From positions 79,369-143,368 of the forward strand of contig LUCM01010404.1 in assembly GCA_008360955.1 (NCBI GenBank): 64,000 nt of DNA, in the 5' to 3' direction. The notes below the pieces were generated by a model. It worked only from the letters and a program-made list of their open reading frames with translations, ran no database searches and was not told where the DNA came from. Shown piece after piece: positions 1 to 13,971 of the stretch; position 1 is the first letter of the stretch; each line of letters starts with the position of its first letter. Both the position numbers and the translations under genes were made by a program. The stretch is from Fasciolopsis buskii. Its lineage: Eukaryota; Platyhelminthes; Trematoda; Plagiorchiida; Fasciolidae.

Positions 1-1586
1 AATGCCTTTTGAGCTGTGTGTAGGGTCTGGCTTTTCCTACCGCCTGAATACACACCAAGATATATCCACAGATCTTTCGGATTGTTTATGTTGACACTAC
101 TCAATTCCATTGGTAAAGGTTGCACGAATCTAGACCATCGAGCGGAATGCGGAAATCTGCTGAATGTTAGTAAGGCAGTGGTCTAACAGCATTAGAAATT
201 CACTCACATAAGTGACTTTCTGTAGACTTGTGTGCTGCAGTTTGGTGATATCTATCCAGAAAGCGAGAGACGGCCAATATTGGTTCCGATTTGTATTTGT
301 CTTTCATACGCTCAGAAAGTAGACGAGCATCCGGTTTCTTTGGTCTTCCGGCTAATCATATCATCTCTGAACACGGCATTCGTATTCGACTCGACAAAAT
401 GTCAAAGACATTGTGTTTAGCCAAGCCCAGTTAGACTAATTCCAGCTGCACTCACATATTAAATGAATCCATTTTCCGCGTTAACCGGATACCATGTCAA
501 AATAAACCGGAAGTGTCATTTAGCTTACTTCTTGAGATCTCGTTTTCACGGGCCTGAAACTTGATCTATCTTGAATAGGAACATCTGTGCGCACTTCTTT
601 TAATGTGCACCGATGATCTGTGAATTTCATTACAATCTGCGAGCAGACGTACTCTTCAGCATTCGCATGAAGCTTAGCCACGTTGTTTGCCGATTCCGAA
701 TTTTTCGGGCTTAAATTCGGTTAATTTTGACGTGCTTGCAAAATAACGCAGGAAATGTTATAGAATCTGGTGAAACAGCCCTAGGTCCTTGGACCCAAGG
801 AAGCAGTTGTAAGTTTTTGGGGAGTACCCATCTAACGAGGATGAATTCGGGTAGAGGGAGTTTGACAGATTGGTGACAATAAGTTTGAAGATTCCAAATC
901 ATATACTGACCGTTGACTTGCTATTATATGATACAATTTGGAGATTTCGCAACTGTCAATTATTTTCATTTGTTTTGAAGTGGCACGTACAATGAAACGT
1001 GGCCAGAGTGAGCACCTGATATTATGCTACCGTTCCTAGGTTTTCTATATACCTGGTTATCACAAGCAGAATTATATGTGGCCGTATACAGTAATATACT
1101 CGGTTAAGATCGAACCTGCGTTGTACAAGTTCTTGTTCCACTGGGCATAAACACAGTCGGTTTTGTCACCGAAAACTGTTGTCAAGACCATTAGAGAGAC
1201 TGACAAAAACAAAAACTAGCAATTAATTACTAGCCACGGGCGTTTTTGCAATCGCAGCTTTTTTATAGCATCTAGCACATGATAGCCAACAACATATATG
1301 AAATATGGTCACATTTTTCTGTCGTTCAAAGGCAAAACCTGTTCTCTAGAATAAGTCGTTCATTCACCGGAGCAGTCGAAAATACGTTCAGCACGGTCAG
1401 TCTAAAGAAAGATTCGGTTCTTCAGTTGCACACATCTCAAAGAACTGAAATGTCATGCGATTTCGAAATGTATAAACCAGAATAAATGAACTTATAGATT
1501 AGCGTATATCAGAATGGCGGAACACCGACCTTGGAACATAATATGCAAACAGTCTCAAAATGTTGAACCAATGCTATGAAGCTTAC
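1..1586. other. Unassigned AT-rich DNA
   Basis: Both strands are broken by frequent stops and no frame reaches 70 codons. No protein family, tRNA-like boxes or tandem repeat could be recognised here. Confidence 0.6.
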
Positions 1587-1691
1587 CAGTTTCTTGTTGA
1601 ATTCCAGGAGACGAATGAAGGCACTAACTACATTCGAGTATATGACAGAGCTACGTAATCGGATTTTCTCCTCGAATTCAACAAGAAACTG
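1587..1691. repeat. Short inverted repeat (25-bp arms, 55-nt loop)
   Basis: The left arm (1587-1611) is the reverse complement of the right arm (1667-1691) with one mismatch in 25. The arm core is CAGTTTCTTGTTGAATTC. Inside the loop a second small pair, CGAATG and CATTCG, could extend the fold. Because it is symmetrical it opens overlapping frames on both strands, which should not be read as genes. It may be a small foldback or MITE remnant, or a structured RNA. No target duplication was seen at its edges and no second copy was noticed in the window. Confidence 0.75.
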
Positions 1692-2649
1692 TTCTTTCGG
1701 GAAAACCTCCAAGTTATCGTCAAAACGCGGGCGATATAAGGATAAAACTAATTTTGGTTTTTTAATCCCCTAAGTGTACCAATTACTATCTGACCAAGTG
1801 GACTATCCTTATTTTTATTTTTTGGTTGTTAATAAGTCTTCCCCCTGAATGAAATTTGCGTATCACGGACATATATTTTGGGCAAAGTCCTCAGTTCTTC
1901 CTCAAAATATCCGGCATTTCTTGTCTACAGCTTCCTCGATTGACATCCTGTGAACAAAATTGTGTGAGGTTACACCAGGCGAGGTAACAATCGAAATAAT
2001 GTCAAACAAAATAATGGTGGGGATTATTAAGTTCGTCCACGTTCCGCTTAGTCTGGAGACCGAATACAAAAGGATTAATATGGTTTTCTGCCTTGTTAAG
2101 ATCTGTCACGTTATGGTCAGTGAGCCTGGGCAGACTTCACTTAAGTTCAAATTATTTGTAAGTTCACATGGAGGTACTAAAAACACGAATCATCAACGTT
2201 ACCTTTATGTTCCAGATTCGCAATTTCGCTGGTCTAGACAACTGACCCTGGATCTATACAGGGCCTGGAAACCATCGGTCTGACGTAATGGAGATTAACA
2301 GAACCGTTTCTGTTCTCGAAGACGCTAACTGTTGTCCACCAGTAGATTTTGTCAGACCTCTGGTGTTGCAGGCAATATAGGTTGTCCGATAGGAGCAAGT
2401 TTACGAATAAACATTAAATTTGATTACGGAAACATGCATTCCTTTTTCTTCCGTCACGATTAGATGGCTTGTCTGAATGTAAACAAAACACGCAATTCAC
2501 CAGTGTCTTATTAAACATAACAATCAAACTTTCGCTTACTACTTTCGAGATTGCCACATTGAAGTAACACAGAAACAGGCTATGACTTCTTCTGCGCTTC
2601 TGTACACAGGGAAATTATACAATCTTGTTGAACTTTTAGTCAACTAGTC
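1692..2649. other. Unassigned DNA before the Penelope-like remnant
   Basis: The longest open stretch is a 107-codon plus-strand frame at 1960-2283 with no recognisable motif. The part closest to 2650 may be the eroded end of the minus-strand Penelope-like element, but no alignable protein was readable. Confidence 0.45.
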
Positions 2650-3682
2650 ATTTCCGATGTTTTGGCGGACATGTTGCTAGGTTATTAATTACTTCTCAAT
2701 GGTAATTTTGATGTACAGTTACTCTTATCTATTTTTACGATAAAGAAAGGGGTTTACTTTTACTTTAGGCGGGACGAACTGCGAAAGTTCATATAATGGC
2801 TCTCTCTGGGACGCCGGCAATGCTGAGGCAACTGTTCGTTTGAACAGAAGTAAATTTACCAAGGCTCCTGAATCGCCTATCTCGCCATCTAGACAGGAAC
2901 ATATTGCAAGAGGAAAGGAGTACAATTTTTTCAACAGCTGATTTATATCTAGTGACTGATCTATTATATAAAACATTATCCACATATCGTCGGTACAATG
3001 CTATTCCGTGGACTGGCGATCGTGTTTAGCCGTTTCCCAACTTTAGCAAAAGCACCAACATACAATGCTTCGAGCTAGGTTCTAACTGATACGCAATCTC
3101 ATTGATGATTTTTGTTTGATAAACTTAAACTAGACATCGTTTTGTACAGACAAGCAAACGCTGTTGTTGTAGATCATCTAAGAAAGCACCAGTTTTCAAG
3201 TCATTGCTGTTTAGGTATTTTCACAAAATATCAGCTGTTTTAACAGTTCGGAAATTGTTGATTAGTTATCGTCGCGTCTAATAAAAAGTTACTTCGCTAC
3301 AAAGATGTATGCCGTGAGCTGTAACTACCCGCGACGAACTGAAGTGAAACTACCGTCATGTGGAATTTTCACAGTTCGTATAATTTTCGAGTGGTAGTGC
3401 CGCGGATCTGATTCGTCTAGAAATGACCCAATCATCTGCGTCTTTTGTTTGCCGTAATAATCTATCTAGTAAACTTTCTACTTGATTGATCTTGTTCTAC
3501 TCAGAATTCACTCCTCCAAAATTGAATCAATCATTTTCACTAAATTCTCTTTTTCCAATGTTGTTCGGTTTGTCCAGAATCACTGTACCCATTCGTTTCT
3601 CAATTCGATATATCAAGTCCGCTTTATTCTTCTGTAGGTCTCTCAGTTGCCCACCTTCAACTTGCCATTTCTGTCGGCTCAT
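2650..3682 (-). pseudogene. Decayed Penelope-like element, reverse transcriptase region
   Basis: Read on the minus strand, pieces of a Penelope-like reverse transcriptase appear in the expected order but in different frames. At 3682-3527 there is a segment containing LQKNKADLIYRIEKRMGTVI, like the N-terminal block that precedes the fingers in this family (KNK...I...DKG..VV.LDK). At 2986-2975 the catalytic box reads YVDN instead of YVDD. Between about 2880 and 2725 a stretch including LLLFKRT, then SQFVPPKVKVN, matches the post-catalytic pattern (FLDVLL.RT...L..SVYRKP...SFVP...K.NL). The stops, frame changes and lost second catalytic aspartate make this a dead copy. The boundaries are approximate. 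The alternative of another RT class is less likely because the F-V-P...K.N block follows the catalytic box so closely. Confidence 0.6.
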
Positions 3683-6600
3683 GATAGTAGTACTTCACTG
3701 AGTTGGTCAGAAGGATCCACGAATTCAACGCAAAGATCGATTTGTTTCCCCTTGGTAATCGAAAAACCTTAAGTCTTTAAGATAAGACCTCTTTTCATAT
3801 CGATTCCAGCAAACCGTGAGTAAAGTTCTTAGGATAAGTTGGAAAACCAGGCGCGTACTTAAGTTCTCCGATGAGTTTTCTCAGTATTTGATGCCTTCAG
3901 TCTGGTAGTTTATGCATGAAGAAATAAACATAATCGTCGAACGTCTGTCGTTCAGTTATTGTCTACTGTTCCGACACTCTAAATCATGTCGCGGAAGGAT
4001 GTCCTAATTCTGCAAGATGCAAGGAGGCGATATCAAGCTCACTGAGACCCGGGCGCCAGAGCGACACAGTAAATATTATCCGGTATTACAACTGATCAAT
4101 TACTGATCAACTGACAAAGTCTTCGATGAAATGATAAACCAGTACTACAAAATCTAAGAACTCCGCGTTCCTCCTTATCGTATATTCTTCGCAAAGTTCT
4201 TCAGTTTTTATCGTATACCGCCTTGTATTAGCGCGAATATGGATCAATGGAAACGGGCTTGCTTGACATTTGGCGTTCTCCGTATGTGCGGTTTTCCAAA
4301 CGATTGCAATAATCTGCTTCCAGATGAAATGTCTTTTATTCCAGATCCAGGCATTTTTGCATGTTTTTATTTATGAGCCTACACAATCATTTTGGAAGCT
4401 TTTGCCCACTCTACACTATCCGTGATACCGTACGTCGCAGACGTGGGCCATAAGCTCTTGGAACGTGTAGACCTATGGGTTTCAGTTAGGAAGAAATTAG
4501 CGCACCAAATTCAACTTTATTCTACATTTCGTAGAGCATGTCTTTAAAAGCACTCGTTAGATTTTCAGTCTTGTGTATGCAATCATCGTCGGTCTGGAAA
4601 CCAGTGAAATTACGTCCCATGAGCTTCGACCTTTTTATATAGTCATCCCTACTAAGTACAAAAATCTTAGGCTGCACTCTGAAAACTGATTTGTTTTGTC
4701 TGAGCTCTATACTGTCTCAAGCCTGGCTATGCATCGGCAACTTAGTCCTAGAAGCTCTGGAGAGTCAGAGCTGGTTGGCAATATCCAATAATGGCAACTT
4801 GGTTCAACCTTCAGCCTCTACCATACACGACATCATATTTTTGGATTGTTATGGGAATTTGTGTAACTCAGATTTCTACTTCAAAGCTGTCTCCTGTTTT
4901 TATTGGAGCAAAAGTTATCTACTCGATTTTAGTCCAGAGTAACTAGGTTTTGAACATAAATCTTTCGAGCTATTTTGCAGATCTGATGGATAGAACTTCA
5001 ACAACAATTTTTGGGTCGCCGATTAATCCGCTCGAAACTGAGTTTGAGCTTTGCCGCTGAATGTGCAAGATTTTGTGCGGCAAATCAAATTGAAATCTTC
5101 CGCGGTATCGCCTGGAGCAACCACCTATGGATTCTGCTGGATAGACGCAAGGAGTGTTTTTCAAATGTAGCTCCGCCGAACCCAGTGGGTTTAGTTTGTT
5201 CGGCAATGTTTCGTTTTTACGAACAGACTTCACAAATTGTGAAGAACACGACCGATATATCAAAAATTTCGCCCTCATCGTTTCTCTCTTTCTGCTAGAA
5301 TAGATCAAAAGGAGATGCCGAAGATGTCGAGAAAACCAGAAAACCGAGCGTTTTTATTTCTGGTGTCTTTCAAAATTTTGTACAAAATTTAGAGCGAAAT
5401 AAAGCATAAAATAATCTCTTTAAAAAATGCTGAAGTAACTTGAAAAGTTCGACTTTTTTCGAGAACGACTGCTGTAACGGTCCTAACATTTGCACAATAC
5501 TTGCGGAGGTCGTCAAAATGCTTCCGACATTCCTCTGGGTAACCCTGTCCGTGTTTCATGAAAGTCCTTATCTACATTTGGCATATATGTCTCGATTTTG
5601 TGTATTCAACTAACTATCAACGACCTATCGCTTAAGAGATCTCTTCTGTTGGAGAAGATTCACCATATTTTTGTATAAACAGATCAAAGTGCCTGGTCTG
5701 TTAAAATCATCCAGAGACGGTCATTCGAGAGGGACTTATAAAATTCGTGTTCACTAATTTGCTTACACAATCTGGAATTTAGTGTTGGCACCTGAAAATG
5801 CCTATCTAGTTCACCGACTGCATGCGGGATTAGTTCACGGTAATTTGATCACTGGAATCTTAACGCTACTTTTACAAAGATAAACGTTCAAAATATATCA
5901 TACTCACGTCGCACTGAGAATTAACACAGGGCGATCCTAGTGATTACGCAAAACTCCAAATGGCAGAGCTGTTGTCGTCATTGTGTGGTTCATATCCTTT
6001 CCTTTGGGTGATATTGGATTCCATCGATCGTTATAACTCATCAAACGGATCTCTAAAAAGACGCATTTGAGTGTTTCTTGCTGATTGTCGCATGGTTTTC
6101 CGCAGCCGATTATGCATTCTGATGTAAAAACAAAAGCGTTGCCCTACTTCTATCTACGTGCTTGTTTGCACTATCTGCTGCATTTCCTTTTTTATCTTAC
6201 CGAGGATTTTTGGTCTACTAACGTTTTCATTCTCACATTGCACTAATCATAGTATTAGGTTGTTTGAACAGGTTTTGAGCAAAAATATGAATAAGAAATC
6301 TCAATGCAAATATGAACACGAAAAAAGTGTATCAGTAAAACTGCAGACACCTTTCTTGGTCTTTTTTCATAGACAATGCGAGACGTTAGAAAATTTTTAC
6401 CACAAAATCAAAAGTAAGCAATGACGTTAATTCTAAACAGGTTCTTCTTCGCTTTTTCACAAAAATTCACTCAAAGGAAGAATATCTGAAGAAACATGCC
6501 TTGGGATTATTCTCTCGCTCAGTCATATCGTTCCCGGCCAGTATGTTCGAACTCTTAATTGTAGCTGTATCAATAAGGAAATTTGTTATACTTTCAAACT

Positions 6601-7750
6601 AATGTCTCGAAAAATAGGCATTTTTCAAGTCCTGCTTCGTTGGCGAAATTTTGCAAATCACCCCAGGAAAAATACTTGAAATCGGGGGATTATCCTCCCT
6701 CTCAAATAGATTTTGTACTTCCAAAGCACCTTATCTTATGTCGAGCTTATTTCACCTGTTCCGAAGTGTTTGTGGCTCACATATTGTCGGAATTCGCGAA
6801 ACACGACTGTGGGAACAGATGTTTTGTATCAGTTACCTAGAAACACTTAGCAGTTTTAACTCACTCGAGGTAGTTCAATTCATAGAAGTACGCGTGTGGT
6901 CAAAGGAGACCAGCGTGGCGGTAGGTGGCAACAACGGGAAAGGAGATAGCGGATAACTGTGTCAAAAATCAATGGGTTCGGGACGTGGGTTTGGTGTACC
7001 GAGCAAATATTCAAAAACGTTCGTATCATTGGATAATCTGATCACCGTTGGAGTCGATGGTTTCCGTCTGTCTTCGACACCTGGCCATAACGAGTCCCCG
7101 GAAAGTGACCAGCGACCAACCAACTGTCTATGTACAATGACTGCTCTCGAAAGGCAAGCCAATTGCAAAGCTCGTATGTATCTCGTTAAGGGTGCAGTTC
7201 TAGAAAATCGAACCTCATGTAGTTTCCGAACTTGGTTACAGGAAATTAAACAATAAACCTGCTTCTACAGATAAACTTCTATAAATCCTAGCAAAGTGCA
7301 TTTTCCTAAGATTCTTCTGGTCTCTCGCCTAGCAGAACTAAGGTTCTGCGTTCCACTTCGATTACAAAGTGTCTTAAACTAACATTTGAAGCATATTGCA
7401 TTTGATGTCACTTTGTACTTGCAACATGCCTGCTTTCGTGGAAGAAAACTGCTCTTGGAAGATATGATAGAGAAAACATTGATCCGAGCATAAAGGTTTG
7501 TGATATCATCATGATTTAAACCAATTCATTCGTACCACGCATGCCCCGCGAACAGAGTCGCAATACCTACCGAAGAGCTTTCGAACACGTGACATGGGAA
7601 TTGCTTTGGCTTGCAGCCCAACTCATGTAAACCCATGATATCCATCATAATGGACCTTTTTCGTTAGGTCTAGTGGAATTTCCTTCTAAATGAATTATCA
7701 TCGAACAGTCAAAATTAGCTTGTTTACAGATTCATCAAGTGCCTTTAATC
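3683..7750. other. Unassigned DNA, 4 kb
   Basis: Overlapping frames on both strands at 4970-5308 (112 codons minus, 95 plus) show no family motif. A 101-codon frame at 6651-6956 and a 94-codon frame at 6972-7256 are also unrecognised. No splice-linked exon chain, RNA gene or tandem repeat was found. Confidence 0.5.
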
Positions 7751-7935
7751 CGGCGGTGGCCAAATGGATAGGGTCGTGGCGTTTGAACGTGAATTATATG
7801 GATTCGAGTCCTCCCACCGCCTGTCAACTTCTCCATTTGACAACCCTTTGATGGCCGCTGCCCCCTTCCCGAAAAATGGTGCACCTTGTTATTTTATTAA
7901 TAAAGGCGGCAAATGATAAAAATAAAAGAAAAAAT
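7751..7935 (+). mobile_element. tRNA-derived SINE, family 1, copy 1
   Basis: A Pol III promoter-like head is present: an A box GTGGCCAAATGG ending at 7767 and a B box GGATTCGAGTCC at 7800-7811, spaced as in a tRNA. The body continues with a segment shared with three other copies (ACTTCTCCATTTG, then GGCCGC...CCCCTTCC, then GAAAAATG.TGCACCTTGTTAT) and ends in an A-rich tail with TAATAAA and AAATAAAAG-type runs. This is the only plus-strand copy of the family in the window. It is a non-autonomous retroposon and would depend on a LINE for mobility. No clear target duplication was seen. Confidence 0.85.
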
Positions 7936-9933
7936 ATACAAAGGCTATTCGGTAGAGTACAGTCGCTAAAGATGACCGAGTGTCGTCCGCGGAAGGGTCC
8001 CGATAGCATCTAGGAGAGAGGAATTTTATATATGATTGGTTCCCATGTCTGTGATCAGTAAAGCAGACATGTTTCCTAAAGCTGCAAACGTTATTTGAAA
8101 ACAACTCAAAAAAGCTGTGGATCTTGTCAACAATTGGAGATTGTGAGAAATACAACAAAGCATGTTTTATGCAGTTGATCATCAACAAATTGTTGTCGAT
8201 TATGGTACTAGTAATTAGCTGTCACTGCCATCGTTCACCCTAAACCTTCTCAATCTCCAGTGCCATAAATGATTATAGACATCCCAAACATGTTGACAGC
8301 TCACTTTCTGTGGCACGGGTGCTACCCAGTCGGTTGTGCGAACTCTGCCTGTCAAACGACGTTTCCAGTGTCGTTTTCTGCTACACTGCTATCTGCAGCT
8401 AGCCTGGGGCCAACGCTAGCGTTGCATTGTAATGCATCTTCATTTCGAACTTGTTTGGAAGCACCTCCGGATAAGAGTAAGCAGAGGAGTTATCATTCTG
8501 TCTGAGCATCTGCCACCCAAGATTTGAACAATGAGAATTGGACCTGAGGGATGGATTCCGTTAATAACGCCACTGTTGAGCTCGGCTGAGGATCGTTATG
8601 CTTGATCATCTCCAGCTATTTCTATGGACGGATGGAAGTCTACTTTCATTGACGCTAACTGTTTGTGAACAGAAGCTTGTGGTATTATGCTGTTCAGGGA
8701 CGTACAGATGATGCACAATAACTTATTTGCTACCTGACTGCTCATGGCAAAGCTATTCAGATAAGCTTTGTGCAAAAAGCACCCTGGTTTTGTTGTCTTT
8801 CTTTTGTTGAAGCTTCTGGTATTTTGGTTGACGAATACAGTCCCAGTAAACAACATGGTTAGTTTTGCAGTCCCACTGGTACACCATGCATTGTATTGTG
8901 TCGTTAGACACCTGGATCATCTAACGTAACGTACAGAATTATAGGAAATGGGCTTGAAACCCGTCAGGTTAGCGCGCGGTGTGCTTATCTTTCGAAACTA
9001 CGATAGCCTCCTCGATGTTGGGGTAAAACATATTGTCCTTCGGAAGACCAAAAGCAATATCAATATAAGTGAATTCGGGTAACACCGGATAACTTATCCC
9101 CAGAGTGATGCAGTGCCCGCACGCAAACTAGTGACACAGAATAGAAGCGGCCATAATCACGCACCTACTAGAAGTGGAACTACGCACTTGACTTGCCAAA
9201 GCCCTGCTTACATAACTAAAGACTACATGACCACAACAACGTTTACCTAACAATTGCTCTCTTGTACGGTTACAATCGGTTGTGTTGAATACCCGAATAC
9301 GCCTCATCAATATTTCAAAGGTCTTGACACTTGAGAAATATAAAAAGCATCAGGTAATATCATTAAATTAACTACACGTTCCTCTTATCACATCCATTCG
9401 CAGATTGTATCAAGATTAGTTCAGACCGAATGACCTTGGTCGTCAAAGTAAACACACGGTGAACCATTTCATGAAATACTCATACTACTAACCAATAACA
9501 AGATGGAACTTGGTTTATCTCAAACCGGACCTTGCACTAAGGCCATTCTTGTATCCTAACCTGGCAAAAAATGCAGCTGATAATAAACACACTTTTGTGT
9601 TTAAGCATATCTATCGTTTTAAACTGAATATGGCTCAAAGAATCGATTGTGTCATTTGTACGCTTTTTTTCCTAGCATATCGAGCACCACCGAAAGGGAA
9701 CCCCGAGATGTTTGTATTTCTGAGCTAATTTTTTAATAAATTTTCTTTTATTTTGTCCCAAGATTGGTTATTACCATTGTTAAGTGCAATGTTTCCAAGG
9801 TAGATTTTAGTGTCAACGGATTTGCCGTAGGATTTAATTACGCAGTAAAACAAGAAAAGTAATTATTGATCCAGTTAGCAAGCTTTTTTCCCAGAGCAAT
9901 TCGATTGGTAACCAGTTTGTAAATATCCGGACC
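7936..9933. other. Unassigned DNA, 2 kb
   Basis: Frames at 7889-8188 (minus, partly inside the SINE tail), 8269-8505 (plus) and 8596-8856 (minus) carry no motif I recognise. Nothing else was seen. Confidence 0.5.
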
Positions 9934-9986
9934 ATTGCATCTACCAACAACGCTGTGTTATTAATATTATATCATTCACAATAAAA
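9934..9986 (-). repeat. Dispersed repeat R2, fragment A
   Basis: A fragment of about 53 bp shared with 18346-18452 and 50370-50474. The common core on the plus strand is GCATCTACCAAC, GCTGTGTTAT and ATTATATCATTCACAAT. The orientation is taken from the LINE-embedded copy. The homology stops at the same right-hand point, just after CACAAT, in all three copies. Confidence 0.7.
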
Positions 9987-12900
9987 AGTAATTATTCCTC
10001 TCAATCTTAAAAGTTGCTGACCACGTTAGTCGGCAACAAGACAGTTTCGTCCGTAGATACATTGTACGTAATGGTCAGCAAAACGCTGGCAGAATGGACC
10101 TTTTTGGCAGAAATCTTTTCGAAAATGTCATCTCATTTGATACAAGCAAAATAAGATAAAACTTTTAATGGATTAAAATGAAAGGTGCTATGGATAGGAA
10201 AATACTTATTGTTATGATGAGGGCGATAGTCCATAAATTCGAAGAAAAAAGGTGATAAAGGAAACGTCAGCTGTTCCTAATGAGTTCCACTGTATAACTC
10301 CACCGGAATTTAATAAATGTTAAATCGAGTAGGGAGTTCTTCTTCCAACTTGATATAAGTCGCGTGAATATTGTTCACATAAAAAACATACTATAGTTTG
10401 ATTCTTGAATCTCTTCAAGATGTATCTGATAGTTCAGTCAGCTAACCAAACGGTGAGCATTCTAAACTCTTTTGGAGTATAAAATAGAAATAATTTCCTA
10501 ACTGAGTTGCTGGACATGAAACCAATTTTTCCTGGAAGGACGTTAGGGTACCCATCGATCACCTGTGTGGATATTCATTGAATTGTCTGTATCAGTTAAA
10601 TATCACGTAAGCTCATCACAGGTAATGAATTATTTTCTGAGATTTAGGAGTTAACCAAAGCATTTCAAGTGCCTTTTAATGCAGTTTAAATTCTCATCTT
10701 CAAGTTTATCATCTTGTGAGTCTGCCGACAGATTTTACTAAATTGCAAATGCAATTACGATATCGTTTAGTCCCGAACAAAAACACCGTGTAGTCACGTG
10801 AGGCTGGTTTACTGCTCTCACTGTAAATGGTTTATGCCCCGCAGGTTGTTCAGAGGTGAATGAATTTGAATCGGCACATTTCTCAAAGCTGAGATGGGTA
10901 AAATTGCCGCTACCGAGTATGCATCATAAACAAGCACAGTCTGACTGGGCGACACAATAGCACACTAAGTGTTCATCTCAGCGAATTAGAATATCACTTA
11001 TAACAAGTAGCTTTATTCATATAAATAATGAATGACAGATGAAGTGAGGTTCACTAGGAGGCAGTCCGTATGTTATTTAACGAATTACACGGATCAGATC
11101 TTCGGGACGATGTGCGCTCATTTTAGGGGCCATAAAAACATCAAATGTTCCCGTTTTATTGCCTATTTCTCCATGTGTTCTGCCAGCATAGTGCATATCC
11201 GGAGGAGAGCGAATCCTTTGGCTCAGTGACGTGGCATTCCTCAAACGTTTGAACCAGCACATGGTCATGTGGTTTGCGGTACCAACATAATGATCGGAAT
11301 GAAAGACAAAGTAGAACTTCGAAATAATCTCCAATGACTAGCATACAAAATCGTGACTTAGATTGTTAGGGTTTGACAATGATACCAAAATCAGGTTACA
11401 GTAAACTGGAAGCATAATGCGAGATCAAGCATAGGTGATTCCTAATTCAGTTTGATTGATCAGGTGATGGTCAGCATTTCCTTACTGAAAGATCAGTGAA
11501 CGAAACCAGGATGTTTGGCGGATTAATGATATATGTGACTTCGTACACGTAAGATGGGTTTTCGAGTTTCTCATGTACATGTTGTCAGATGATACATAGA
11601 GTGGAGTATTTGCTTGTCAAGTACGAGGATGTGTACGACTTGGTCACGCATTTTGAGCTCCATTCAGGTTAGAAAAATAAATGGACACTGACAATAGAAT
11701 AAAACCATCTTTTCACTAATATAACATTTTTGTGGTATCATTCTCGAGTCAAGCCAACTGGGACAGGCACACTGCTTACGGAGTAATTTTTCACATCATA
11801 ATTTCAGACCAACTTTTGACCATAGTGCAATTTCTGCTACTCGGTTTGGTGGTTGAAGGAACCTTGAAATGATTTAAGAAATTCGGACCACCCTGCCCCG
11901 AATAGCGATTAACCGACTCGATAAATCCGTATAACCAGATTTGCAATTAATAGGATTATACGGTACGTTTAGCTTTGGCAACGCATGACCTGTCAGTAAC
12001 ATATCCGGGTTCATTTTTAGTCAATATATGATGATGCACTTGGAACCTAAAAACTTATGAGATCACAAGAGCCATATCTAGACAGGTATTCGCACACCTG
12101 TTACGTTCGGCGCAATGGACAAACACTACTGATTTCTTGATATATAAGCAAAGCACTGTAATGTATTCACATAACAAGGTGCATTAAACACTACGAAATG
12201 AAGAGACTTTGTTGTTGCCAACTTATTTATATTATGAGCAGTTAATAAGATTTAATTTCTTTTCGAGACTACTGATCACAAGGGACCACTGTACTTGCTA
12301 TAATTCCAGCTCAACAGATCTTTTGTGATTCCCAAGAATCCCGTGTTTTCACTAATCCAGACATGAGCAGATTTCAAGTAACACGTGGTCATACAACTTA
12401 GTCTCAATACAATCTTTCTAAATCTGCATATGATACAATAGTCCGCTTTCATGAATGATGTGTCGAGTAACAGCAAGCAGTCTCTTGCACATACTGCTAG
12501 ACTGCCGAGAAAGAAGTTTCCCTATCATGGACTTGCATTTGTTTGTTTTCCCCTCAACAAACCAGGTACCTAGACAAACAAGTTTCTGATAAGTATCGTG
12601 GTAAGTGTGTTTGTTCATGGACAGAACAGCACCAAGACAACCACGGATAAGTCTGCTAAATTGCAGATCACCATGCTATTTATTTCAAGCGGCACAATTG
12701 CTTGTGGGATAAGTTGGAAATTTCTCGGCTTTTGGAGTATCAAAAATCATATCCCTCAACACCATTTCGTGCCTCGGGACAGCTACATAGAACAAACTGA
12801 CTATTTTTCGGTGAAATTCTAACAATCGAGCATGTATATATTATATGTGCATAGTAAAATTATCTGCATGTTAGACGGAGAAACAGACGCGGATTGAGTT

Positions 12901-13938
12901 TCGCTCATAATACGGAACTAGGCATCTGGATTTGTAATCGTTCTTATCCCGAAGCAGTTGTTTCCTTTTCCTTTCAGAAACCGCCTTCCATTAGGATAAA
13001 AACCAGTTACTTTTCAGTATTATTTTTTTGAGTTTCGAGACTCGTTTTCGTTTGCCAAAACGATAGTAAAAGCGACTCCAACAACGAAAAGACTGTGGAC
13101 TGAGGGAAAAAATTTATCCGCGCAAAATTTCAGCCAGTTTTTTGTTTTGCCATATGTTCATATCTGTCTTGAACTTTCGATTAAATGTATAAATTTAGAT
13201 CAAATAGTGAAGCTGACAAACATCTAGTGGGAGTGTTTCAGACTATTTTTCATCTATACCTAATTAGTGGTCGCCGTCTTTCTTGAGTAAAACTTACCCT
13301 CTCGAAAGTGCTTCCGCAGGCTGTTTCGACGTTTGTGCTTTGCGTTCACAAAGAGACCGCTCAACGACCGTTCCGGCTCTACCCTCCTCCACTCCATGAA
13401 ACCACCATCCCCCGTTTTTGACGTACTTTCAATTCGGAGGTAGGTACATCAACCATTTTGGGTACTGTTGCAACAGCCCGCTTAAAAGCTCAGATAAAAG
13501 CGTACACCACTCGACATCCAACAAAAGGGATGTCACGCAAAACACACGACAGCTAAACGGTATACCCAAGCGGTGCAAACAAAGTTGTTTTACTAGTCTC
13601 CGGCCTTCTTTCTACGCATTCTTTTTGTTGGCGATGAAAATTCCGCCTTTTATCCCGATGAATACTAAGAAAATTTTGATGTTATCAAAGTGGAGAAACA
13701 ATCGGTGTGGTGCAAGGAATAAAACTCTAGACATAAGCGTTAAAATGTGACGCGTTTGACTGGCTGATTACCACCAGGAAAACAACCTTGGTATGGTGCA
13801 TTGATCGACAGTCGCGAGAAGGAAAATCAACCCACTTGACTGTTATGTCGTACGCATGATTACAGGGTAAATCAGCGTGGAAAGACGTCCATCGCTGTTT
13901 CAAGGTGTCGTCTAAGACACTGGAAATACAACACGATG
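9987..13938. other. Unassigned DNA, 4 kb
   Basis: Only short frames occur, the longest being 110 codons at 13418-13750. The overlapping minus frames at 12276-12618 show no known domain. No repeats beyond short A/T runs were noticed. Confidence 0.5.
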
Positions 13939-13971
13939 CAATACAATACAATACAATACAATACAATACAA
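13939..13971. repeat. (AATAC)n pentanucleotide microsatellite
   Basis: About six tandem units of AATAC/ATACA. The array creates the start of a spurious 100-codon frame, which should be ignored. A few imperfect units of the complementary motif (GTATT) occur near 21306-21326. Confidence 0.95.
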
